A stretch of DNA of 41,164 bases from a virus: IMG/VR virus record IMGVR_UViG_3300032241_000444, positions 1-41,164 of that record. One strand, given 5' to 3'. Below, piece after piece: positions 32,401 to 38,519 of the stretch. The position numbers and the translations under genes were made by a program. Each line of letters opens with the position of its first letter. Positions within the stretch are counted from its first letter, which is position 1. Under the pieces are notes generated by a model. It searched no databases. It saw only the letters and a list, made by a program, of their open reading frames with translations, and was not told the DNA's origin.

Positions 32401-33854
32401 TTGATCCGTTTGCAAATGTATCTGGACTTGATGGCAACACTTCCACAGGTGGAGCATTAGGATTGTCCAATTTAGTTCAATCAATGTTTGGAATGTTTAA
32501 ACCCAATTTTGGGCCAGTTCTTACTGTTCCTGCTTATTTTATGACTCATTCCATAGGTCTGACACCTCAAAATATTGATGACATGCTCGGAGTTTTTGGA
32601 ATTCACAATCAACAACAAGGATACGACATTAACCGTTGGATTCAAGGTCAGACGCTAGGCCCGATTGCATCGCAAACGCCCTTCTGGGAACAATTTATAC
32701 CCAACACTCTTGTTCGTGAAATTATTGAAACCGCAGCTTTTAAATTTGGCATATACAAATTTGGACTTGACACACAACTTATTCAAGCGCAAAACGAAGC
32801 TTTTGCTTCTTTGATTGGTCAACGCGCCCACGCCTACATGATGAAGTTAATTAAAGATGATCCAAAATGGCATGAACCTTCTCACTGGGCAAGTATTGAA
32901 CAACAAGTAGTTTTTCGCGAATCACAATGGTCCGATCCCGACTATTCAATTAACAGAGATATGTGGGCGCAAGCGCACACGATGGCGTTGGAAACATGGG
33001 CTAAAAAGATTATTCTTGGTTTTGCCTCACCTGTAACTATTGGCATTGGTCGAGCTGGTGGCAACGCTTACAATGAATATCAAAAGTTTGTGACTAAGTA
33101 CGCTACAAAAGCCAACCCGTACAAGGGCATGGATTTGTTTGAATACGAGCATCCTGACCAAATTGCGTATGTTGTTGGACAAAGCCACAGCGCTTTGGGT
33201 AACTATGTACCCGAAACCGCTTCCGTGTTACAAGCAATTGATAACAATACGGCGCTAGTTCAACAGAATCCGCTTGCAGCATGGGCGTACATTGGCGGTG
33301 TTGGAGTTAAGGGCAACTTTAACGAAGGTGCATCACAAGCTTTGCTTGCCAACGGAGTTCGTCAGCGCAATTTGCCAGATGATTTCAACAAAGCAATGCA
33401 ACAATTATTAGGCAATCTTTGGTATTTTGAAACATTTAAACCTACTTACAACAAATACCTTGCCGAAGGCGCAACCAAGAGTCAACTTTATTCTTGGGAA
33501 CAAACGGCCATTAATCAATATGGAACTCAAGACAATCCGGAATGGTTGGGAAACTTCCGCAATTTCTCATCAACAACCACGGCTAGTCGAGCATGGAATC
33601 AACTTGACATAATGTCGCAACAACCTCAATACAACGTCGGGCAATACAAAGCCGTATCTGATGGAGTAAAATGGTTTAAAGCAGAAGTATACCCTGCGCT
33701 TCAACAAGCTTTGACGGAAGTCAACACATCAGGTTCGGGCGCTACTTACGCTGCGGTTAATTCTTGGTGGAAAGATCAAGTAATGCCTTGGGTATTAGAA
33801 AAGCACCCTGAATTGAAGTACGCAGTCGCTTCAATCTTTTCAAACATGGGATAA
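26424..33854 (+). CDS. Giant 2476-residue internal virion / ejection protein candidate
   Basis: One uninterrupted frame covers 18 % of the genome. It has an N-terminal Pro-rich start, a Gly/Ala helical region to about 330, long helical regions with coiled coils near 981-1022 and 1142-1234, and hydrophobic stretches near 1056-1092 and 1939-1990. NMRVVAPFYFAQNQAFRRAGRLFASNPGAF lies about 60 residues before the second. No catalytic site is evident. Its place between portal and capsid and its size fit proteins packed in the head and ejected to form a trans-envelope channel. A polyvalent effector is the alternative. Composition is AT-richer than the neighbours. Confidence 0.7.
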   Translation: MIQRPDLGSTPELPTVQQPTQPHPDAQAAAKLNVVLAAAPHLINHPDLAHAASLADDPVDAAHGITGLAVMSHAASHLYEWAHDKAEQFKTSDPGGGELAPRTPQDTPSPVSQNVGPATVAGAAGGGFWDWLHPVENAVKDYVTELGSPIAGEFEGMGKLVYNWFRHPETFPGATQFGNAITNPNAGLNAMGPLAPAINTILNSNPLSNPKQEYNNVNQELTSSFVNPLLAQLKFPDTLQNIGKLYVHAINTGNSQMLGQMTLKLGLGAALGKVSGDMGALGTASVDANTIDSAINDVANNAGNVTKAAAEESNAATPKAGQAEQGINQPDQQAQIIQRWGNIKNAVTSAKNQVFAELDINKAVGLRSYAGEIDTEALTQQLVSRFEKLANGDSVIGEISAPLREAIVNEMKTSAENMAAMKDSINSVAVRGAMFAQNPAIKALFKTVGMPLRIMHAATAREGFAASYLGGNSIKEEYPQLWAQMQKEPSLGQMASETLGLGKNSFLSGGIDFIISMVEPQFLFGRSLATGDKLATTAADLDKALFSSPRYNAALLLMKGKSAVELQRAFKNLTPEMADYIAKNNATTFEVHQAFKDMLDAHGLTNGFRIPRVGLYGALKASKLSDNAAADFFSRLFRQMPVTFTKEGVISASVFSPEDDQFINGLGQMLRGLGFSNNATNLALDDIMAELATGSRRKLESTLKNSLSRGLLDMVDQELHGNLKTSGGALNWLESGRQAQKLMDAEIAIQVRSAIIRKDMRVVEGDVAMFGPKRLEPNQPGFKTAQTEIDKMQKELDGLLSGTIEAPPVEGAPDLSQFNSEQIDRVQTLIAKRNKIAADINRLSNGKFFDEGLQAILDEVAKGTRLFTADEREQINAALSRIEDALGPYKDRYEATRKAIVDWVDKAVGGVGGGDETAAFGSGVDGVNTGRNAGLNTTSAIWFNNRGDLKFVNYRDFAQEVRGLVKDTITGLREDNAQLVEKAKNDVAALRNQLVKDHTNPLLRTELKEAQQRLVEAEQKQWSGVTRAKAATALRFFHATDGINTWINDKWFKPLALMTPGWAIRVSMSELGLNISRLGPINLVAGYSSASMVRNIRSAMLISSAVKDEENKAQLYLLNSQLDKLRNRTIALTDAETQRMAEIKSAITRLTSKATPSEIENKLWQVLDDEFRSSEFTQKTKQAEQEAAHTQQLIYKTKTAAEEELRTRRAIVKRQMSDVMETNRLAIENQLSESGYFSVPHPPPAIRYKDSFGIIRYKRDGGEWDWWDYIGKEEQRRLVKNGWVMPEYQRGLGADEVFNTSESDSIDKWLQATRNHDIAQYIKNTGKLPLTKTGDLMPAYGNDFLPFVTATKDTSYGEIENENYDIRNLFGRRDEIIKNIQAERTNANLREYANDWVAGTKRTLDNVAAEPWRMDYDTWIGRVADLETQVERIKADLAERSKGLDTFDPLREYTPEEAKVIAEYRGLYPNDIPGHNGDLNTPLLERPFEEWDKTYNAMIGAARLAGEDTFPYYVERTGPDGSPVWSGSEVKQRELDMMTPKGVENILAEYGYKGVKPGILRSVALFVRGIMIGLNMNVLEALGKEEFIKTATRFGFEHDGWLPDAVNSSNHYLAESELDASQKGYTVKDRKLGKGQKYKRVKFSNEFGPVGFGKTGFHESWKYQASTISGDEIFGRKLAKAYREISNKYFDGIVPKEGADMAMFRLETETAARNILNNTPKNLLDEMDLSHNVGYGNSPGTDPLENYSKEAVRALEGVVRGQGVSGNGLDGILHQKLLEDIGQQTLPMDLKGFMDNYAYDTRDGQRKLWDAVDVAASHNGRLPDTANFQFIQKASNVLHEKALGPIVNRLVREPVFFLEYMQVSQALERRVEEGLMTADQVHLIAKTEAAQNMVRYIHNPLDKIKFEENMRVVAPFYFAQNQAFRRAGRLFASNPGAFMQYVAIELAVTKWLAQITHKTGMAIFTMPLGAFGFGIPGASGIPLTGSLSTVASIDPFANVSGLDGNTSTGGALGLSNLVQSMFGMFKPNFGPVLTVPAYFMTHSIGLTPQNIDDMLGVFGIHNQQQGYDINRWIQGQTLGPIASQTPFWEQFIPNTLVREIIETAAFKFGIYKFGLDTQLIQAQNEAFASLIGQRAHAYMMKLIKDDPKWHEPSHWASIEQQVVFRESQWSDPDYSINRDMWAQAHTMALETWAKKIILGFASPVTIGIGRAGGNAYNEYQKFVTKYATKANPYKGMDLFEYEHPDQIAYVVGQSHSALGNYVPETASVLQAIDNNTALVQQNPLAAWAYIGGVGVKGNFNEGASQALLANGVRQRNLPDDFNKAMQQLLGNLWYFETFKPTYNKYLAEGATKSQLYSWEQTAINQYGTQDNPEWLGNFRNFSSTTTASRAWNQLDIMSQQPQYNVGQYKAVSDGVKWFKAEVYPALQQALTEVNTSGSGATYAAVNSWWKDQVMPWVLEKHPELKYAVASIFSNMG

Positions 33855-33857
33855 CCG

Positions 33858-34463
33858 ATGACAGACACAATGACACAACCCGATCAACCAGCGCCGGACG
33901 ATGAGGCTATTGAACCTACGCCGGACGCAGAAACACCCGAAACCGAACCAGCCATGCCAATGTCGGCATCAGGCATCCCTGTTGCGCCAGAAGAAAAAGC
34001 CACAGGCATCAAGGGTGAGATTAAGCAGATCGCAGATGACTATGTGATTCCCATGTCTGACCCTGCCATTAATGAATGGGCCAAGATTCTGAAAGACAAG
34101 AACACCGAGCCATTCAAGAAATACGCCGAGCAGATCGCTATTGGCATGTACCCAACTTTGGCACCGCAGATTCAGATGGGGATTCCTACTCGAATCTTGC
34201 TTGACCCCTACATCCGTAGCGCCGAGCAGGTTCTAGGTCCAATTGCTGAAGAACCCAATTGGTCTGATCCCAAGTGGAGCGCAGCCCTTCAAGGCTCGCA
34301 AGACCCCAAAACTGGCCGACCCACGTTGATGCCCCTTGAGCAATGGCGCAAATTTATCATGCAAGAACCAAGCCACAACTTTGCCTCTAGCCCAATAGCA
34401 AATGACCGCGCTCAGGCTTTTAGCCAAATGCTTCACGGACACTTTAACGGGAGGATGTCGTAA
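33858..34463 (+). CDS. Candidate internal virion protein, 201 residues
   Basis: An acidic, Pro-rich disordered N-terminus (about 45 residues) is followed by a helical domain with KGEIKQIADDYVIPMSDPAINEWAKIL, then PTLAPQIQMGIPTRILLDPY. The pattern of helices with an 'IPTxxLLxPY' turn resembles parts of actinophage internal virion proteins as I remember them. It lies four bases after the giant gene and overlaps the next by TAATG. Confidence 0.65.
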   Translation: MTDTMTQPDQPAPDDEAIEPTPDAETPETEPAMPMSASGIPVAPEEKATGIKGEIKQIADDYVIPMSDPAINEWAKILKDKNTEPFKKYAEQIAIGMYPTLAPQIQMGIPTRILLDPYIRSAEQVLGPIAEEPNWSDPKWSAALQGSQDPKTGRPTLMPLEQWRKFIMQEPSHNFASSPIANDRAQAFSQMLHGHFNGRMS

Positions 34464-35878
34464 TGGTAAAGAAAAATACAACAACGCCAAATACAACAAC
34501 GCCAAATACGGGTGTACCCACCTTTACTCTTGGCGGTACTGGCGGTCCTAGCCTTGGCCCTGCCCCTATTCTTGGGACGTTAGGCATCACAAGGATTACT
34601 GCAACTGATTCCAAAAACTACATGAAACAGTTGTACGCTCAGCTTTTGAAAAAAGCAATGCAAGAAAACAAAGGCGCTACGGAAAAACAAGCATCTGCAA
34701 TTGCCAATGAAAACTTGATCCAGATTGCTCAAGCCATTTCGGGTGACACAAGCATTAACAATGTTGGAAGCACAAAATCATCTAATGGTGCTTTTTATGT
34801 TCTTCAAACAATGCTTAACAAAATACCATCGTATTCCCCCGGTGGCGTTTACGAAAACAACGTTACTTACGACCCAGCCACGGGTACGGCCAAAGTTAAA
34901 GCACAAATAGTTCCCCCCAACACTCCGGGTACTGGCAACGGCGCTGGTCAAGCAGGCGTTACTTCAATGTCGGCTACAGCTCAAGCCAACGCCTACAACA
35001 CCATTTATAACGACCTTGATATGTGGGGTTTAACCAGTCTTGCGGGCGAGGCTTATAATAAAATTACCGCTTTGGGTGACAATATGGATATGAAGGGCAT
35101 AATCAATTGGATTCGCACTACCCCAGAATACGAAACGCGGTTTCCCGGCAACACTATTGTTGATCCTAAGACCAAACAAACTAGTACCAAATTGTCAGAA
35201 AATGCCTACGATACATTGGTAACGGCGTATCGTGGTGCTGCTCAACAATACGGTTTACCTCCTGCCGCCTTAGACGCAAAACATATTGCTAATTTGATAC
35301 AAGGAAACGTTAGCGCAGGAGAATTTGCTTCTCGACTTCAATATGGTTACGACTTGGCTAAGAACGCAGACCCCAATGTTAAGGCGGCTTTGGCTCAAAT
35401 GGGTATCACTCAAAGCAATTTGACGCATTATTTTGTAGACCCCAAGAACGCTTACGACACAATTAACAAACAAATGACCGCAGCCGAAATTATGGGTACT
35501 GGCGTAGATACGGGTTTTGGAGCCATTGACAAAAATACGGCTCAAATGATTGCTTCGCAATATGCGGGCAGTTCTACAACTTTAGACAAGACCGCTATTA
35601 CTTCAGCCTTAAAATCAGCTCTTCCAATGGTTGGGCTTGAACAAGAACAAGTTGGTCAGCGTGGTCAAGCCACTGTGAGCCAAGGTCAGCTTCTTTCTCA
35701 GGCTTTCCCTGGTATGCACTCAACTACTGGCACTTCGGCTGCCGGCGACGCTGCCTCTATTCGCATGGCTCAAGAAGCCCGTGTTGCCGGTTTGTCCGGT
35801 GGTGGTGGTTACGCCACATCCGCTAAAGGCGCTGTCGGAATTGGTCGAGCAGGATCAACTGGCGTAGGTTCTGCATAA
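34463..35878 (+). CDS. Internal virion protein candidate (EYETRFPG/GLPP repeat family)
   Basis: The 471-residue protein has an N-terminal Thr/Pro/Gly linker and helices, then WIRTTPEYETRFPGN, LSENAYDTLVTAYRGAAQQYGLPP, HIANLIQGNVSAGEFASRLQ and ITQSNLTHYFVDPKNAYD. I remember this ordered set (EYxxRFPG, YR-x7-GLPP, LIxxxVSxxExxxRxQ, LTxYFxDP) from virion proteins of many actinophages. The end is Gly/Ser-rich and disordered. With the two preceding genes it probably forms the internal or ejected protein set. Confidence 0.75.
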   Translation: MVKKNTTTPNTTTPNTGVPTFTLGGTGGPSLGPAPILGTLGITRITATDSKNYMKQLYAQLLKKAMQENKGATEKQASAIANENLIQIAQAISGDTSINNVGSTKSSNGAFYVLQTMLNKIPSYSPGGVYENNVTYDPATGTAKVKAQIVPPNTPGTGNGAGQAGVTSMSATAQANAYNTIYNDLDMWGLTSLAGEAYNKITALGDNMDMKGIINWIRTTPEYETRFPGNTIVDPKTKQTSTKLSENAYDTLVTAYRGAAQQYGLPPAALDAKHIANLIQGNVSAGEFASRLQYGYDLAKNADPNVKAALAQMGITQSNLTHYFVDPKNAYDTINKQMTAAEIMGTGVDTGFGAIDKNTAQMIASQYAGSSTTLDKTAITSALKSALPMVGLEQEQVGQRGQATVSQGQLLSQAFPGMHSTTGTSAAGDAASIRMAQEARVAGLSGGGGYATSAKGAVGIGRAGSTGVGSA

Positions 35879-35886
35879 GTACCGTA

Positions 35887-35900
35887 GTATCTGATACAAT
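35887..35900 (+). promoter_or_regulatory. Candidate promoter with GTATC-T-GATAC palindrome
   Basis: A perfect palindrome GTATCTGATAC (35887-35897) overlaps a -10-like TACAAT (35895-35900). The same GATACAA element forms the -10 of the rightward promoter at 21084. The -35 region is weak. A short frame of 11 codons (35901-35936) starts directly after it. It would drive the scaffold and capsid genes. Confidence 0.45.
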
Positions 35901-35916
35901 ATGTCTCAGTGGAGCT

Positions 35917-36017
35917 TTGGCCGGTGTGAACCGTGAGCTAAGGCCGCAACCCGGCAAGGGGATGGCATCCTTGTTGTGTATAGGCCAACCATATAAATAC
36001 TTATCCGTGTTCACACC
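35917..36017 (+). ncRNA. Pseudoknot-like folded leader before scaffold and capsid genes
   Basis: GGTGTGAAC (35923-35931) pairs perfectly with GTTCACACC (36009-36017). Directly before it TTGGCC (35917-35922) pairs with GGCCAA (35983-35988), which gives an A-B-A'-B' pseudoknot order. Between them lie hairpins GCCG-CAACC-CGGC (35943-35955) and GGAT-GGC-ATCC (35960-35970). The 174-base gap to the scaffold gene contains no confident gene. A translational or transcriptional control element for abundant capsid proteins is likely. Confidence 0.45.
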
Positions 36018-36052
36018 TCCGGTGAATATGCGTACCTTTAGGGAGTGCCACA

Positions 36053-36517
36053 ATGTCAGACGAGTACCTCAACGAAGAAGAAGAAGCCACACTCGATCCC
36101 AACATCCGGGCAGAGTTGCGTAACAGCAGGGCTGCGAAGAAGGAAGCAGAACAGGCGAGAGCCGAACTGGAAGACCTGAAGCGCGATCTAGCTTTTACTA
36201 AGGCGGGAATTCCCGAAACTGGAACGGGCGCTTTGCTTCGCAAGGCTTACGATGGAGACACCGATCCTGATGCCATCCGCAAGGCGGCAGCAGAATACGG
36301 AATCCTGAATGAGTCACCGCAGCATAACAACCCAATCCAAGAGGAACTTAACCAACACAGAGCTATTGCAGGAGCCACCGGAACCAATAATTCCGGGCCT
36401 ACGAATGAACAATCATTTATGGCAGGCATAGATCAGGCAAGCAACGTGGAGGAAACATTGGCGGCAATCCGAACAAATGGCCCCGAAACAGGGGTACATA
36501 TTGTGGGGTACCAGTAA
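36053..36517 (+). CDS. Capsid scaffold protein
   Basis: The 154-residue acidic protein opens with EEEEATLDPNIRAELRNSRAAKKEAEQARAELEDL, a charged coiled coil typical of phage scaffolds. The middle AYDGDTDPDAIRKAAAEYGIL is also common in them, and the C-terminus is flexible. It lies directly before the capsid gene, the usual place. It would organise capsid assembly and then leave the head. AGGGAG precedes the ATG. Confidence 0.8.
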   Translation: MSDEYLNEEEEATLDPNIRAELRNSRAAKKEAEQARAELEDLKRDLAFTKAGIPETGTGALLRKAYDGDTDPDAIRKAAAEYGILNESPQHNNPIQEELNQHRAIAGATGTNNSGPTNEQSFMAGIDQASNVEETLAAIRTNGPETGVHIVGYQ

Positions 36518-36552
36518 TCACCGGGTAACTTAACCCAAGGAGTTAGCCAAAA

Positions 36553-37518
36553 ATGGCTTTTACCACCACATCATCCCTTGCGTTGGCGCAGGCGGCGTAT
36601 GACAAGCTCGCCCGCTTTGCCCTTCGCCCTGAACTTTACTTCGACAATGTTGCCGATGTTAAGCCTACCAACCAGTCCATGCCTGGTAGCTCAGTCACGT
36701 TCCCGATCATCTCGGACTTGGCAGTTGCTTCCCTCGCTCTTAACGAGTCCACTGACGTAACCCCCTCGGCTGTTTCCGAGAGCAACGTCACGGTAACGCT
36801 TGCTGAGTACGGTAACTCCGTTCTCACCACGGCTGCCCTTCGTGGCGAGTCCTACGTTGAGATTGACCCCATCGTTGCTAACGTAGTTGGCTACAACGCT
36901 GGTGTTTCAATTGACGAAGTAGCTCGTAACGTATTGGCTGCTGGTACCAACGTGGCTTACACCAACGGCAAGACTTCGCGTGTTGGCGTTGCTAACACGG
37001 ACAACCTGAAGGCTGCTGACATTCGCGCTGCTAAGGCCCGCCTGCGTAGCCAGAACGTCCCCACGTTTGACGGTTTTTACACCGCTTACATCCACCCGAA
37101 CGTTGCTTACGACTTTACGTCTGAAACTGGTTCTCAGGCATGGCGTGACCCGCACACCTACTCACAGCCCGGTGAGATTTGGGCCGGTGAAATGGGTGCC
37201 TTTGAAGGCTTCCGTTTTATTGAGACCCCTCGCGCTCCTGTATTCCAGGGTGCTGGTTCCTCAACGGGTACGGTTGGTGCCAACGTCTACGGCGTTCTTT
37301 GCCTTGGTCGTCAGTCACTTGCTAAGGCTTGGTCAATGGTTGATGGAAACACTGAGACACCTCACGTTGTTCCCGGTCCGATCACTGACTACCTCCGTCG
37401 GTTCGTCCCTTGGGGCTGGTACTGGCTTGGTGGCTACAGCATCTACCGTCAGGCTTCGCTGTACCGCATTGAAACTGGTTCCTCGTTGTCTTACAGCGAC
37501 CCTGCAATTGACCAGTAG
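36553..37518 (+). CDS. Major capsid protein, N4-gp56-like
   Basis: The 321-residue protein contains AEYGNSVLTTAALRGESYVEIDP, then an N-G turn region, YIHPNVAYDF, QAWRDPHTYSQPGEIWAGEMGAFEGFRFIETPRAP and VYGVLCLGRQSLAKAW. These blocks are those of the N4 gp56 family of HK97-fold capsid proteins. It forms the icosahedral shell. AAGGAGTTAGCC is the ribosome site. Codon choice (many C-ending codons) differs from the giant gene and fits high expression. Confidence 0.9.
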   Translation: MAFTTTSSLALAQAAYDKLARFALRPELYFDNVADVKPTNQSMPGSSVTFPIISDLAVASLALNESTDVTPSAVSESNVTVTLAEYGNSVLTTAALRGESYVEIDPIVANVVGYNAGVSIDEVARNVLAAGTNVAYTNGKTSRVGVANTDNLKAADIRAAKARLRSQNVPTFDGFYTAYIHPNVAYDFTSETGSQAWRDPHTYSQPGEIWAGEMGAFEGFRFIETPRAPVFQGAGSSTGTVGANVYGVLCLGRQSLAKAWSMVDGNTETPHVVPGPITDYLRRFVPWGWYWLGGYSIYRQASLYRIETGSSLSYSDPAIDQ

Positions 37519-37541
37519 TAACTAAGTAGGGGAGGGCTATC

Positions 37542-37721
37542 GTGGTCCAACAGTGTGCTCATTGTGGTTCGTTTGATATTATGGCTGGCTTGGATATGTA
37601 CCAATGCTTGCAATGCGGATTTCACACACACGCTGATGGTACTGCGATAGCCCCACCCCCTATTGAAGAACCTGTTACTTGGCCAGGACGCGCCAACATT
37701 GACGCGCCCGCAGATCGTTAG
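37542..37721 (+). CDS. Zinc-ribbon mini-protein behind the capsid gene
   Basis: A GTG start (37542) has AGGGGAGGG upstream, giving 59 residues. CAHCGSFDIM and CLQCGFHTH supply four Cys in two CxxC knuckles, a classic zinc ribbon, followed by a Pro-rich tail. The gene lies between the capsid and small virion genes, so a head-decoration or regulatory role is possible. The function is unknown. Confidence 0.75.
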   Translation: MVQQCAHCGSFDIMAGLDMYQCLQCGFHTHADGTAIAPPPIEEPVTWPGRANIDAPADR

Positions 37722-37729
37722 GAGTCAAT

Positions 37730-38026
37730 ATGGGAGTTAGTTCCCCCACCGGAAACGGTGAAACCCGAGGAATGGAGTACGCCGGTCAACCCGGTAAAGC
37801 TCTGCCTCTCCGTCCCGAAAGGGCAAAGGCTAACAACGCTTCAAGCGTTGGATGGCACGTTACGGGCAACAAGCGCGCTGCTGATGGCATTACGGACATG
37901 CGTGAAAATCTAGGTACTGGTAAGCCAATGGCCGCCACAAACCACGACACTCACAACTCTCGTGCCGCCGATGGCGATCCTTACATGGGATCAAACGTAA
38001 GCATGAAGGGCAAGATGAACCGATGA
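37730..38026 (+). CDS. Small hydrophilic protein, 98 residues
   Basis: TAGGAGTCAAT precedes ATG. The protein is Gly/Asn/Asp-rich (SSPTGNGETRGMEYAGQPGKALP, then HDTHNSRAADGDPYMGSNVSMKG), likely with little stable fold. It is coupled by ATGA with the following gene. By position, a minor head or connector component; no family is recognised. Confidence 0.65.
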   Translation: MGVSSPTGNGETRGMEYAGQPGKALPLRPERAKANNASSVGWHVTGNKRAADGITDMRENLGTGKPMAATNHDTHNSRAADGDPYMGSNVSMKGKMNR

Positions 38027-38301
38027 CGTTTAAAGCTTCTTCTGGCGAAACTCGCCCCATGACAAAGCAAGAAATGTCCGGCGACATGAACGAGGATTAC
38101 ACGCACCCGAACGTAGTGGCTAAGGTCACTGATTCTGGCGCTGTAGTTCGAGGACTTAGCGATTACGCTACCAAGCGTGGCGTTACGGCCCCACTTGTCA
38201 TTACAGACATTTCGGCAGAGCAACATGGATCATGGCTCAATGGGGTATACACCCCCAACGAAGTCCATGGTTTTCCGTACAAGACTAGGCCGGTGGAATA
38301 A
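38023..38301 (+). CDS. Small unknown protein, 92 residues
   Basis: It contains GETRPMTKQEMSGDMNEDY and beta-like NVVAKVTDSGAVVRGLSDYATKRGV, ending with YTPNEVHGFPYKTRP. No motif is recognised. It overlaps its neighbours at both ends (ATGA, TAATG), forming a coupled trio between the capsid and tail-fibre genes. Confidence 0.65.
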   Translation: MTFKASSGETRPMTKQEMSGDMNEDYTHPNVVAKVTDSGAVVRGLSDYATKRGVTAPLVITDISAEQHGSWLNGVYTPNEVHGFPYKTRPVE

Positions 38302-38510
38302 TGGATACGATGGGTTCAGCAATGCGTGATAACCAGACCGATACTTGCCACGGCAATTGCGGTGATGGTTGCGCTGCCTGCTCAAAATCTGTTCAAGTGG
38401 ACTTTCGCCCCCGTGACATTCGTATGATGCGTATGCTCGGCGTTGAAGATCCCAAGCTTGCTGCCGCAGGTGATGACACCTCGCTTGTACGCGACCGCTT
38501 TAACAACTAA
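38301..38510 (+). CDS. Cys-rich mini-protein, 69 residues
   Basis: It starts by TAATG overlap. Four Cys lie in TCHGNCGDGCAACSKSVQ, a dense metal-binding cluster, followed by VDFRPRDIRMMRMLGVEDPKL. From memory, small actinophage proteins with Cys clusters near head genes are common but uncharacterised. It could be a structural zinc protein of the connector. Confidence 0.65.
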   Translation: MDTMGSAMRDNQTDTCHGNCGDGCAACSKSVQVDFRPRDIRMMRMLGVEDPKLAAAGDDTSLVRDRFNN

Positions 38511-38519
38511 GGGGTCTTT

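Noticed and set aside
37720-38510. Head-tail connector or tail-terminator genes after the capsid
   Set aside because: The small proteins here show no such signatures, so they were left as unknown.
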